Assembly: GCF_016086655.4 (NCBI RefSeq)
Contig: NC_052138.2
Span: 13,578,001 to 13,642,000, forward strand
DNA length: 64,000 nt
From: Lepeophtheirus salmonis
Taxonomy: Eukaryota > Arthropoda > Copepoda > Siphonostomatoida > Caligidae
Reading direction: 5' to 3'
Positions 12,118-22,578 of this stretch are shown in pieces. Position 1 is the stretch's first letter. Each line of letters begins with the position of its first letter. The position numbers and the translations under genes were made by a program. The notes beneath the pieces are model-generated. The model did no database searches, was not told the DNA's origin, and saw nothing but the letters and a program-made list of their open reading frames with translations.

Positions 12118-12310
12118 TCTGGCCCGTCAACACAAAAGTAATTTAGAATCATTTTTCTCAAAATGAAGTGTGAATCCAATTTGCATTTTCCTACAAATTA
12201 TCGTCAGTGGTACAAAAAAAATTATACATATGAAAATATTGGAGGTACTTGAAGTAGTCAAAATTGATTGTTACAATAAAATAATGATACATTTAATTTA
12301 TAAATACAGG
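12118..12310 (+). repeat. Dispersed repeat family B, copy 1
   Basis: It starts with GGCCCGTCAACACAAAAGTA and continues to a GTCAAAATTGATTGTTACAATAAAATAAT-type block. The same order of blocks is seen near 28120-28330, 44150-44820, 51062-51200 and 58087-58210. It is non-coding. Confidence 0.65.
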
Positions 12311-12450
12311 GTGTGTAAGGTATTTGTGGGGCGAAAAACCCGACATTCAAGGGAGCCCTCGGATCCCAATTCCATTTACATTTTCTCTCTATTTGTTTCT
12401 ATCTCATTTCTTCTTCTCTCTCTTTGTTTCTATCTCTTCATCCATAGCTG

Positions 12451-12697
12451 CTTAAAGCCCAGACTACTTTTATTTCTAAGGTTAAGAGGCCGATTTCTTC
12501 ATCTGATTATCGCCCTATTTATGTCTTGCCAGATATAACTAGAATCTTCCATCGAATAATAAATGAAAGGATGAATATTATTGATATCGACCCTGAACAA
12601 TTGTGCTTTAGAAAAATTGATGGTTCCTCAATTAATAATTTACTATTACAAGGTATTATGGAAATGCCAAAAAGGAATCTAAAAGAGGTGAATTAAC
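12451..12697 (+). pseudogene. R2-clade non-LTR retrotransposon, reverse transcriptase N-terminal piece
   Basis: The plus strand is open for about 80 codons up to the stop at 12695-12697. Motifs read TTFISKVKRPISSSDYRPI, VLPDITRIFHRIINERM and LCFRKIDGSSINNLLL. These match RT blocks 1-2 of R2-like elements (the YRPI..L.T..R.FH.I....R segment followed by Q.GFR..DG...N..LL). The R2 clade encodes one protein with RT and a C-terminal restriction-like endonuclease. Only about 80 residues of a roughly 1000-residue protein are present. The rest ends abruptly against repeat family A. A C-terminal piece on the same strand at 15515-16524 could come from the same family. Confidence 0.8.
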
Positions 12698-12870
12698 GTG
12701 GTAACCCTCACAATTTGAAGAATGTTTGAGAGTAAAGCAGCTTAGCTGTCATGAAGTTTTATTAGATTAGCTGTGACAGCTCTGAGAGAGATGGAAAGAA
12801 TGAAAGAAAGAAAACACAAATCATACTCTGTATGACGAAACTTCTGAAGCTCACCTTTTCAGTTAGTTAT
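12698..12870 (+). repeat. Dispersed repeat family A, copy 1
   Basis: It begins with GTGGTAACCCTCACAATTTG and contains GAAGAATG, GCTTAGCTGTCATGA and TAGATTAGCTGTGACAGCT. The same core recurs near 22395, 22507 (inverted), 23165, 32545, 38345 and 58685. It abuts the R2 fragment. Confidence 0.65.
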
Positions 12871-14745
12871 TCAAAGGATATTGTTTATTACTGCTGTGAT
12901 ACTTAAGACTTTTAATAATGTCATTAGTTACATGTGTGTGACTCGTTAAAAGTAAAGGAATAAGTTCCTGAACAGCAGCAAGTCTTCGGGAGTCCTTATT
13001 TCTTCCTCAAATCACGAGGCGGATAAGTATCTACTTCATTGTCGTCATATGGGATTCAATGTGTCAAATTTTACAACGAGACAGCAAGTATATTTCCTTA
13101 GTTATAGTGGCGGAAGGACTTTAGTGAGAGGAAGATGAAAAACACCAATCTGATCCCTAATTAATTTGGATGGGCCTTTCTTACCTTAAATTTCATCAAA
13201 AAAGGATAATCTATGTTGGGTGATACATTTCAAGATAATTAGTAAACTAGTTTTCCTAATTTACATACTACAATGTCAACCTATAGGATGATATCTACGA
13301 TATCTTTATAAATGATCAAACGCGTTGAGGTTTTCGAGGAAGAGTTATCGGCATAAGCGTACAAAGATATATCATATTCTATGCATATATAGTCTTATAA
13401 AGTTAAAGGGATTTCCCGGTGGTCCAGGGATGGTTTCCCTCCCTACAAATGAAATAAGCCTGTCAATGACTCCTCTTAAGTGATTTTCCTTATCCCATTC
13501 ATTCCAACCCTTACTTTCATCCTTTGACCATGACTATAATAACTTTTATAACACAATGTTCATCTGGCAACCCCTTTTGTCGTTTCCCTTACTGTTGATC
13601 CCATCATTGACTCGGTATAAGCCTCATATCCATATATTTTATGAGTCGGAACGTCTTGATAGATAATCTATAAATTTGACATTTCAATTTTTTTAAATAG
13701 TGTAGAATTAAAGCGTAAGAAAAATCGAAAAATCCGTTACTGAAGGTTATCATATTATGGTTTTTGTGAGCTCTTTAATTTAAATTATTGTATTAAGATG
13801 ATTATTACATTTCGGATTTAGTGTTTCTGAAATCTTCATCTAAAATAATGGACACTGTGACTGGTCAATTTAATTGCTTGCTCGAACTTCATATAGTTAT
13901 TAAGAAACTTACAATTACTTTGCTTCATCAATATTTCAAGAAAGTTAGATGCAATTCAGAATCAAACTACTGAGAAATATGGATACCTATTATACACGAT
14001 CGGAACAACGGGATAGAGTCCAATTAAACGAAGCGTATTGTCATTTTAAAAACGTTAATATTATATTAATTCAACTATAACCCTACTATTTACATAGTCG
14101 GTTCTATTAGTCTCTAATTATTTGATTTTAAACCACAAAAACCTAACCAAATAAGGAATTTGTGTATAATATAGTGATGATTATTTTTTATACTTTTAAA
14201 ATACTATTTTTAAAAACTGAAATATATTGTTAAAATTTCTTGTTGCTTGTGTTAGATAGTTATTGTATAATAAAGGTTTTTTTTATAATTTAATTTTTAA
14301 TATTATTATATAAAACAATACATAAATTACTACTTCAAAGCTCTTCATTTTTGCTTAGAACTTGATAAAAAGAAGCTTCTTATGCTCTTAAATATCTTTT
14401 CAAACAACTTTTCCAATTTTACTATTCATGTAAACGGCATCTATTTTTTTAATAAAAGATACTGTTATGAAATTAATTTAGAAGATTTATACGGATAATT
14501 ATAGTCAGTTATAATTATATTGTTTATAAATATTTACATTAATTTTTTAAATCCTAAATATTCCAATGTAAGACTTGTAGCTCACTCCTTGTTTAAAAGT
14601 TCAAATACAATTATTTATTTATGTCATCATTCAATGTATTTATGAAGGACTACTAAAGAGTTAACATAGTTTTCCTTCCTTATTATTAATAGAAAAAGGT
14701 GAGCTTTTGAGATTTCGTCAACTTATAAAATTTCCACTTATCCCT
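12871..14745. other. Non-coding block
   Basis: No gene is supported. A stretch at about 13400-13640 is less AT-rich than its surroundings (several CCC and GGG runs), but it shows no open frame with a recognisable motif and no repeat partner in the window. The rest is AT-rich. Confidence 0.5.
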
Positions 14746-14759
14746 ATATCTAGTAATTC

Positions 14760-14972
14760 ATGTATAATGGTAATGCTCTCAACAAAGGTACGGAGAGAGT
14801 TGATCTTATGCAAAAGAAACTGCTGTTTACAGTTTATCTATCGAATCCTAAGTCATCGACACGTTTTTGTTACAAAATTTGCGTTGATACCATTAATAAT
14901 TTAGTTCTTCTTAATTGCAAAATTGTTATTGCCAAGAATCAGATTCAATATAATGAAGTGCACCATAAATAA
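14760..14972 (+). pseudogene. PiggyBac-type transposase fragment
   Basis: The frame reads ALNKGTERVDLMQKK, then SSTRFCYKICVDTINNLVLL and NCKIVIAKN. This follows the order seen in the late catalytic part of piggyBac transposases: the YN...GVD.MDQ block, which normally carries a conserved aspartate pair, then a basic KS..R..Y.....D....NS.I.Y segment. About 70 residues of a roughly 550-residue protein remain. The expected D after VDLM appears to be lost. Upstream and downstream parts are not recognisable, and no TTAA-flanked ends were identified. The assignment is by motif order only. Confidence 0.55.
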
Positions 14973-15091
14973 GTTCCATTGTCATCGTTGAGACAAACAA
15001 AATTATGAAAACGTTATTGAAATTTTTATTCATGTCACATATTTACTTGAGTTTCATATAAACTGTTTACTGTACTATTTAAAAAATTTCA

Positions 15092-15216
15092 GAGGCGAAA
15101 GAATGGAGTTTTTAATTACCAACGGAGCTTCATATTGTATTAAAGCAATAAAAAACCTTAACTTCAATACAATATCAAGCTCCGTCGGTAATGAAAACCT
15201 TCAGTCTTTCGCCTCT
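15092..15216. repeat. Inverted repeat with arms of about 54 bp carrying a hAT motif on both strands
   Basis: The segment 15092-15146 and the reverse complement of 15162-15216 align over about 54 bp with a handful of mismatches, separated by about 15 bp. Both arms begin and end with GAGGCGAAAGA. Translated outward, each arm gives the same peptide: plus strand GERMEFLITNGASYCIKAIK, minus strand GERLKVFITDGA then a stop then YCIE. The structure is therefore an inverted duplication of a transposase segment, not a normal terminal repeat. Confidence 0.8.
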
Positions 15217-15420
15217 TGTATCTGAGCCAAGAACGTTGCTGATACTTTGTACGGGAACACTTGTAATAGGTTTATTGTCGGCTTTGGTAACATTTTCCAA
15301 ATTAATGAAATAAGGACTACCCAAAAAATAACCATCTAAAGGACCAACCAACACAACACAAGAAACGTAATGAATTATTGCACTTACAAAACCAAATCTC
15401 AAGCCAATACTTTATTTCAA
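15161..15420 (-). pseudogene. hAT-like transposase fragment
   Basis: The minus strand reads VGPLDGYFLGSPYFINLENV, then KADNKPITSVPVQSISNVLG and RGERLKVFITDGA before a stop. The pattern of a short LDG....PY...........N.......FND segment followed by V..FVTDAAPYM.KA is one I recognise from hAT-related transposases common in arthropods; the aspartate of the TDA/TDG motif belongs to the catalytic region. About 80 residues are left, the frame is stopped at the motif, and a second inverted piece of the same motif abuts it. Confidence 0.6.
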
Positions 15421-15514
15421 ACTCCATCACGAAGCAACTTTACACGTTTCTAAAACTTATGAAAATAATCAATACGTAGTTCTTAGTCACAGGTTACTTA
15501 TTTATATATGATTA

Positions 15515-16524
15515 ATGATCATGAATTTTGATATGTGTTCTCCTTTTCTGCTCAAGAAACACTTTGTAAGGAAGATAACAGGCCTCTTCCACGATGTCAC
15601 AAATAATTTAGGGCTAGGCCTAATAAATTTATTGAAAATATGTTGCTTTTCGTTCAATGCAAGAATTGATACGATAAGCTGTTTGGATAATAAATATATA
15701 ATGGAACTTAAAAACCTAAACGAAGAACTATTTAATAAACTTATAGTGAAATATTTTGATAAAAATGTTCTAAATAAAGATGATTGTGAGAAGGAGGAAC
15801 ATAAAAATCTTATTGGATCAGTCGACACCAAAATTCATAAATACTCTCCACAATGGCACAATGGGCCTTAGGAAATGGCTCACGGATAGAACCATTCCTG
15901 TGTCGAATTATGAACTTCGACGCACATATAAAGTAATGGCTGGCAACCTTCTAACTACAGAGATGAGGTGGGGGTTAACATTCAAATTTTTGACCATATT
16001 CAACAGTCATGTGTCACGACAAATGACTTCCGGAGATTAAGACACGATCAATTAGTTGATTATCTAAAGCATTACCATGGTAATTTCTGAGCCTATTTTT
16101 GAGGTCGATGGAGTACTAATGAAGCCAGACATGATAGTAACTAAACCCAACCATAAGGGAAGAAAGTACTAATGTGCTAGACGCATATAATGCAAAAGTA
16201 TAGAAACGAAAAGCTCAGCTAACTAATTAAGGATGAATATAGATTCCAAAATCTATTTTCTATATTTGGTCAGGTGCACTATTTGAAAAATTATTCTCAG
16301 TGCTAAAGGATCTAGGTATTGACAAAAGGGAGTTGGCTTACATTGAGCTTAAAGGGCTCAATGATTCATATAAGATAAGGTTAGGGGAAAGATCATGACC
16401 CGATCGTGTAGTTTATATCCTTAAAAATAAGTCAACTTTATTAAAACCAAAGCCCTACCTTCCGAATCCATCGATGCTGGAGCTCACTAAGTACCCGAAC
16501 ACAGTACCACTATTCACGTTATAA
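15515..16524 (+). pseudogene. R2-clade retrotransposon: RT thumb, zinc-finger region and endonuclease-like C-terminus
   Basis: Parts appear in the canonical order with frame changes between them. NLGLGLINLLK near 15608 matches the GLGI.NL motif of the R2 RT thumb. RKWLTDRTIPVSNYELRRTY lies near 15870-15930. HIQQSCVTTNDFRRLRHDQL near 15995-16060 matches the H..Q.C..TH..R..RHD segment of the CCHC-type region. EPIFEVDGVLMKPDMIV near 16089 matches the REP.......KPD.V start of the restriction-like endonuclease. DAYNAKV.KRKAQL follows near 16180. The tail ALFEKLFSVLKDLGIDKREL starts at 16276. The element is riddled with stops and frameshifts and cannot encode an enzyme. The RT palm is absent here; a distinct RT start of the same clade lies upstream at 12451. 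Confidence 0.75.
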
Positions 16525-17902
16525 ACAATACTACAGAAGAATACTCGTTATATTAGCTAACAAGCTAATCCGTACTATGTAGTGCTATTGCCTATTGGTT
16601 GTGTGACGTGAAGGTATTCAAGAAGAGAAAAGGAGAATAGGATAAAATATCGTACTATCACAGTGGTGCGTAAAATAATAAATATTCTTACCAGTCAAAA
16701 TGGCGGCGATTAGTGTGGGATTAAGGAGGTGCAGTCAAAGAAAAAAGGAGGCAGATTGTCCCACATCTCGCCTGCAGGCTAGTCACCAAAGGGCAATAAT
16801 ATTAATATAATATCTTCCAATATAGCTGAACATTGTTCTTTCTTCTTTTCGCCCAAAATAGCTGGGAAGCGCGGGGTTGCAAGTGAGAAGGGTTTGTGAT
16901 ATCGATATGATAATATGGTGTTGAGCATATATATATAAGTGTGTTGGAATTGGCCTAGTTAAATAAACACTTTTAAACCATATATTAAGATTTAATGTTA
17001 TAAAAATTAGTACTAATAGTTAAATACTATTAAATGCTCACACAAAAATTATACATATACTATGTTGATTGTATTTTACTGAGCTTGTTCATAACTTCCA
17101 AATATTACTTTGTATTTACTTAATGAATAAATAATTGGGGGTAGGAATTTCGAGATGAGTATTCTCTTAAGTTTCAGCCCTAAAATAAGTCGTTTTTCAA
17201 TTACTTGAGTTTAACGCCTTGGCTTAGGACCCAACTTAGTCCCAAATGGCGGTAATGAGAATGCTCATCTCGGGTCCTGCTCATACTCAGACAATAGAAT
17301 TGTGGATCAAAAATAGAGTTATGACCTTGTTTGATATGGGGAGGAGCTTGTGTTCATTTCCTCCATACAGCAGTTGCTCGTGGCTGATATAATGAAACAT
17401 TAAGTCATCAATACGAACAAATGAAAAAAAGAAAACGGTTTCTGCTTCGTTTTTAAAAACTTAGTAGAAACCTCATTTAATCTTCTTTAGTATTGTCGAA
17501 AGTGTATCCGATTATAAAAATGGTTGATAATATCAAAAAAGTATGGAAAAAAACTCGCCCATAGACCTGCTTGTCACTCCCTCTATTGGAGGAAACTTTG
17601 ACTAAAAATTGGAGGGAACACTTCCTGAAACTCTTTGGCTAATCTACACAATATTTAATGATACACATAATCAGTGGCGTCGCTATACCCCGTTTTTTGG
17701 GGAGGGGGCTTGAGCTTCCCCAAAAATGTTTATCATATATATATATACATTAAGGTGTCTCATAAAATTAAAAGCAACTTTCCAGAAATACATACCCCCA
17801 TTTTTTTCTATTTGATCTCAGCTGCTCAAATATGAAGAAAAAATCTCTTTGACAACGACAACAGGTACCGACGAGAGCTTTAAGTCAATTCGATGACTCA
17901 AT
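16525..17902. other. Non-coding block, probable 3' tail of the R2-like element and other debris
   Basis: No gene is supported. The first 450 bp is less AT-rich and could be the 3' untranslated part of the R2-like element, ending near the AATAAA at about 16962. At 17671 the sequence CAGTGGCGTCGCTA followed by CCCC/GGGG-rich DNA looks like the end of a hAT-type or similar transposon, but no partner end was found. A segment at 17330-17400 resembles 22147-22215. Confidence 0.4.
17151..17272. repeat. Short inverted-repeat unit (MITE-like)
   Basis: Terminal arms CGAGATGAGTATTCTC (17151-17166) and GAGAATGCTCATCTCG (17257-17272) are inverted repeats with a single mismatch, enclosing about 90 bp. There is no coding. 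The size and structure fit a tiny MITE, although no second copy was noticed in this window. Confidence 0.6.
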
Positions 17903-20197
17903 TGTAGGGTGGACCGGAAAATTTGTTCAAATAACACAAACATAAAAAGTACTTACCATTATTGTATTTTAACTCGTTTCACTATTAGAAAATAGATGTA
18001 AGCTTGCTGTGTAAAACTTTGGGGTGTCTAATTGGTATATCTCCAAGTAATTCAGTAAAACGTGTTTCAACTTTCCCCAGTACACTCTACTCTTTATAAA
18101 GTGATAATGTTGAGTTTATCTTTCAGAATGGATAAATAATAGGACTCCATTTCATATATTAGGATTAGTTTTACTTAATAACACAATAAATTAATGTTTT
18201 CGAATACATTTTCTTTTAAGTGTTTTATTTTACATTCAGGTTATAGGTATCTTCTTGTGTTCATGAACGCATCGTAGTAGAAATGGCTTTTGTTTCTCAT
18301 TCGCTGTAATTCAACCATGGAAGTATTTCGTAAACTTTTGAAGGATATCTCAGCCGTAACATTAACTGCTCTAAGCATTGACAAATTTTTTCAGGTTTCA
18401 ATTCAAGTAAAATTACTATACCATAAAGATGGCGCTACACAAAGAAAATAACCTTCATTTTTTGAAACGCGAAAACAGTGTCATGCTTTTGACCGATATG
18501 AAGTAACATATTTTTTTACCTGAAATCAAATTTCATATAATGATAGACGAGTTGTTAATGAAACATAAATAAAGTTAACAGTAAATTGAAACACTTTCAC
18601 GCATCAAACCAATAACCATCAAATGCTCCATTCGATGCAACAGATCTTTTGTCATATCCCCAGATATTTTCATTATTCAAATTTCTGACCATTTTTTCTT
18701 TAGCTTCTTGATCTACATAATCATTTGAAGAATGAAAAGGCCGCAGCTTCATCAGTTAAATATCATAAATGATGACTTAATTTTATTTCAGGAAGCTTTT
18801 GATATTGTTTCGTCTATTTTTTTATTTTATTTTTTCGTAAGCTTTCAATGATTTTAACAAATTTAAATCATTATATGGTGCTTTGAATGCTCAAATACAT
18901 TGAAGGCAAGGCTTAATGTATATTATGACGCTATTTTATCGTCTTTATTTATCTTAAGCTGGTAACTGAATAAGGATATTTTCAGAGAGTATAATTGCTC
19001 TGGCCATGAAACGAACTTGGTGTATGACACCGGGAGGTCTATTCTTTTATATCATTGTGTCCGCCAAAAAATATAATAAATAGTTCCATGAGCTCCATGT
19101 AATCATCTCCCACAATTTCTTTTGAAAGTTCATTCCGATAATATTCTAATAAATCTTCCATTTCCAAAAGTAATAGGTTACTTTGTACTAATGATTGTAA
19201 GGAGTCTGTTTTGAAGGAATCTATATTTTTCCAATAATCTTTTAATTTTTGAAAGAGAGGAATATTTGGACTTGTTGTTACATTTTTGATTTCACTTCGA
19301 AAACACTTTTTAAAATCAGTTGAAGAAGATGACGACAAGTAAATAAAAGCATTTATCTTTCAAGTTTTTGCTTCAGCAGCATAAAGGGTACCATTAGGAC
19401 GACTAGTATTTGAAGCTGTGATATCACAGCCATGAACTTGCACACTTTCTTTGAGTTCCCAGTAATTTTCCATTCAAAAGTAAAGCTACAACATCTGGCA
19501 CTTTGTCTTTAAAATCAATTTTTATGGCGTTCTCTAATATTTTCTTCGATCCCTCCGTATCTTTTGGATAGAATTTTTAATAATAGGAAATTCATGAATA
19601 TTTAACCCTAATGAATCAATAGTTGCTTCAAGAATAAGGACTATATCTCTATACTTAATTGATACTTATCTAATGCAACTACTAAGTTAGGAGTAATAAA
19701 GTCTTTCTTAATCATTTTTCGGGTTGTTATTTCATGTGAAATTAGTTTGAACTTGTTTAGATATAAATCAGAAAACAGATACAGATGGTATATTATCTTG
19801 GAGCTCCTAGTTTGTAATTGTAATTGCCTTTGAAGTTAAAATAAAAAGGTCCCAACATTTATCTAATTAGAAGTTTAGAATATGTAAAACCTCACTGTCT
19901 ACAAAATATACAAAGACTTAATGTTATACTATTATGATGGAAAAAAAAAGTGTATTACTTATCAATTCTGAAAGCTAAGCTCAACATCATCACTTTATAT
20001 AGAGTAGGGTGGAGCGGATAGATTATAAACACGTCTTACTGAATTACTTGGAGATACTTCCAATTAGACACACCAAAGTTTTACACAACAGACATACATA
20101 TACATAATAATAGTAAAACGAATAGTTAAAATACATTTATGATACGTACTTTTAGTGTAATCTTCATTTGAATGAAAATTTCCCAGTCCACCTAAAA
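17903..20197 (-). mobile_element. DNA-transposon-like element with inverted repeats of about 230 bp
   Basis: The segment 17903-18140 aligns with the reverse complement of 19955-20197. Both read, in order: GGTGGACYGG, a TGTATTTTAACT.....TTTACTATTA block, TGTGTAAAACTTTGG, GTGTCTAATTGG, ATCTCCAAGTAATTCAGTAA, then CCACYCTACTCT and AAAGTGATRATGTTGAG. The span is about 2.3 kb. The interior carries a broken minus-strand gene (18597-19645). Element boundaries are defined only by where similarity fades. No target duplication was established. Confidence 0.8.
18597..19645 (-). pseudogene. Broken gene inside the 2.3 kb inverted-repeat element
   Basis: Minus-strand coding blocks in several frames are consistent with one decayed protein. 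They begin with LEATIDSLGLNIHEFPIIKN near 19640. The open run of 99 codons at 19338-19039 starts MSSSSSTDFKKCFRSEIKNV and includes LLEYYRNELSKEIVGDDYME. Then comes RPPGVIHQVRFMARAI, which shifts frame to LYSLKISLFSYQL near 18970-19030. The tail at 18690-18597 includes DQEAKEKMVRNL and ASNGAFDGYWFDA. The PG.IH..R.MA.AIYSLKI..F block resembles a motif I recall from uncharacterised transposon-associated invertebrate proteins, and I cannot name the superfamily. Being framed by the inverted repeats, it is probably the element's own gene. Confidence 0.5.
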
Positions 20198-21384
20198 ATG
20201 ATATAAACCAATATTTTACATACAAACGCAAATATTCATTTATATATATAATGTTATAAATATTAGATAGATGACTTCTTTGTGACATTTGTGGAGTGGA
20301 CAACTGCATAGTCGGCAGAAAATGTATTTGAACACCTTGAGCTGGTCAGAAATCTCTGTTGGAGTTATTTCCATCCCGTGAAGTACAAAGATCTGAACGT
20401 TCTGAGCTCATTTTACCGTAAGAGTGACGTGTGATGTAGGAACCCAAATATAAAATCAGTGGTTTCAGATACAATTTCAAGCTTTAAAAATGTCCATGCA
20501 ACACCCCGTAATTGTATATAATATCTCGCCATTTTATATTTTGAAGAGCTTTTCAATGGTGTAGGCATATAATACATATATCTTTGTTTCACGAAAACTA
20601 ATAAAATGTATGTATATATATTTTTATATTTATAATTTACAATTTTTTGACTCTTTCTAAGCAATTTATCAAAAAATCATGGACCTACATATAAAATCTT
20701 TCCTGGATATACTCATACAGACATATGTTGTAAACACAAGTGTGTATATTAGTAAGAGTGCTTCAAGCCATTTGATACTTTGTTGTCGTCTTTTTTAATG
20801 GTAAAAAACGAGGGTTTTTTGGAAGAAAATTACATTATCCATTTACTTAAATTTATTTGTACGTTAGTGTATAAATGAAACTTTACGGGATTTTTTTTTT
20901 CTTATTTAGAACATATGTATGATAAGAAAACTTATTATATTAGAAAGAAACTGAGTGGTCTAGGTAAACCAAAAAAGGTGCTGGTGCAAGGATTTTTCTT
21001 TAATTTTATTATTTTTGTAACATTTTCCAACTGACAATTTTTTCTAACTTTGATATGAGGTGACTTTGAAAAAAAATAAATAGAGAACCGTAATTTTGTT
21101 CAAGTATGAATTGATATCCTGAATTATTATAATCCCAGATATTTCAGAACTCGAAACATTCAGTGAAAAACTGAGATAAGATTTGGACTCTGCACTCGAA
21201 GATAAATTGGTTTTAATCATTAGAACAAATTTTGACTTTCTCATTGTTTAATTGCTTCATTTTCAATTGGATTGTTTTTTTTATTTAAGTATTCTTTATT
21301 TTTCAAGAGAAGGTTTATTTTATTTTTTAAAGAGATCTTCCATCTTATGTTTATAGTCATCAAAAAATAATCAAAAACTACGAG
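20198..21384. other. AT-rich block with one possible short exon
   Basis: Mostly non-coding. At 20311-20416 the plus strand is open (ENVFEHLELVRNLCWSYFHP, then YKDLNVLSSFYRKSDV). It is preceded by TGCATAG and contains ACC/GTAAGAGT, which resembles a splice donor. This could be a small exon or a transposon scrap. Nothing else is supported. Confidence 0.3.
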
Positions 21385-21639
21385 TGACATCTTATTTTTC
21401 CAACTAAGACAGTCCATGGACGGTTTTCACTAAAACCCAACACCATTCCGACATTTCTGTCCCTGGGAGCTAATGGAATACGGAGTGTAGTCATGGAAGA
21501 TACTATTTATGTATGTACATATATTAGACTGTACCAAAATGACAAACGTTGGTATTTTGGTATCGCCGGATATTTTTTGAATTTTATTCCTTTAAACAAG
21601 AAAATAACCATCAACCCTCCAAAAAAATGTCCTTCATGA
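21385..21639 (+). other. Open frame of about 85 codons without ATG, possibly a THAP-like or transposon fragment
   Basis: The plus strand is open between stops and reads IFPTKTVHGRFSLKPNTIPT, then SLGANGIRSVVMEDTIYV and DKRWYFGIAGYFLNF. The phrase LKPNTIPTF resembles the end of a THAP zinc finger (LKP.AVPTIF), a domain found in P-element-type transposases and host proteins. The zinc ligands expected upstream (C2CH) were not found. No start or splice context can be fixed. The open length is notable for such AT-rich DNA, but the call is tentative. Confidence 0.3.
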
Positions 21640-22394
21640 ACGTGTTTTGATTTGAGAATCTGTAGAATGTCGAAAAAAATGAAATTTTGATGTTGTATCT
21701 TTGAAATTATCGATTTGAATCAAGTTACAGGATTTTTATCTGATTAAGATTATGGATGAAACATATATTTTGCAGCAATATATTACCAATCTATTTATAA
21801 CTTGCCTCATGGTACGAGTTATTTAGTTCCAAACATGTTGGCAATAAATAAATATTCCTTTTTTGTACTGCGTATTACGCGCATTTATTTTGATGTTTCT
21901 TTTCATTTTTATTAATAAAACCTCATTTTTTGATAGCAAATGTCTAATATAATATTATCAATATACTATCGTTGTTCAATATATATATATATATATTTGT
22001 ACTTAAAAGTGGCATTTTTTTCCCCTTAGCTGTTGTCATTATTATTTAACTCCTGAGTTGTGAATTTCCTTGTCTTAACAAATTGAACTATATTCAAAAC
22101 CTGATTGAACATTGACAACGGAGTAGTTCTTGGCTATATCATTGGTAGATACGGAGTGGAGTTTGTGTTTATTGCCTTTCTTTCATTGCTGCTTGCAGGT
22201 AATTTAGTATAACATCATTACAACTAAGGTGTTCTCCTCCCTATCCAAAATAAATTCCGGAAATCTTTGCCATTCTACTTCAAGACAAAGCCCTTCACAG
22301 TTGACAAGCTTCAAACCCGTAGAAATGACTGTAAAGGTTCTTTGTCTAAAATCCCGTTTTTATCCGAATTTGTTCTGGATAATTCAGAAAACAC

Positions 22395-22578
22395 CTTAGC
22401 TGTTATGCAATTTTATTGAATTAGCTACAAGTAGCTATGAGAGGATGGAAATGACCAAAAAACCTCACTCCATATCTAGAAATGATATAGGCAGGAATGA
22501 CTCCTGCTTGCAGCTGATGGAATGAAATGTCATGACAGATAAACTGCTCTCCTACAAAACATTCTTCAATTTGTCGAA
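22395..22578. repeat. Foldback of repeat family A (head-to-head partial copies)
   Basis: A plus-oriented partial copy (CTTAGCTGTTATG, AATTAGCTACAAGTAGCTATGAGAG) at 22395-22445 faces a minus-oriented copy at 22507-22578, which contains the inverse of GAAGAATGTTTTG, GAGCAG, TTATCTGTCATGACA and CAGCTGCAAG. About 60 bp separates them. It may be an inverted duplication or two independent insertions. Confidence 0.6.

Noticed and set aside
12170..12450. The upstream part of a 122-codon plus-strand frame ending at 12538
   Set aside because: It runs through repeat B and is out of frame with the R2 RT peptide. The true coding signal starts at about 12451 in another frame.
15502..15831. A 109-codon minus-strand frame
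   Set aside because: It is the antisense shadow of the R2-like thumb region on the plus strand.
17671..17735. CAGTGGCG... followed by a CCCC/GGGG patch as a hAT-type terminus
   Set aside because: It looks like a transposon end, but no matching inverted end or target duplication was found, so no element is called.
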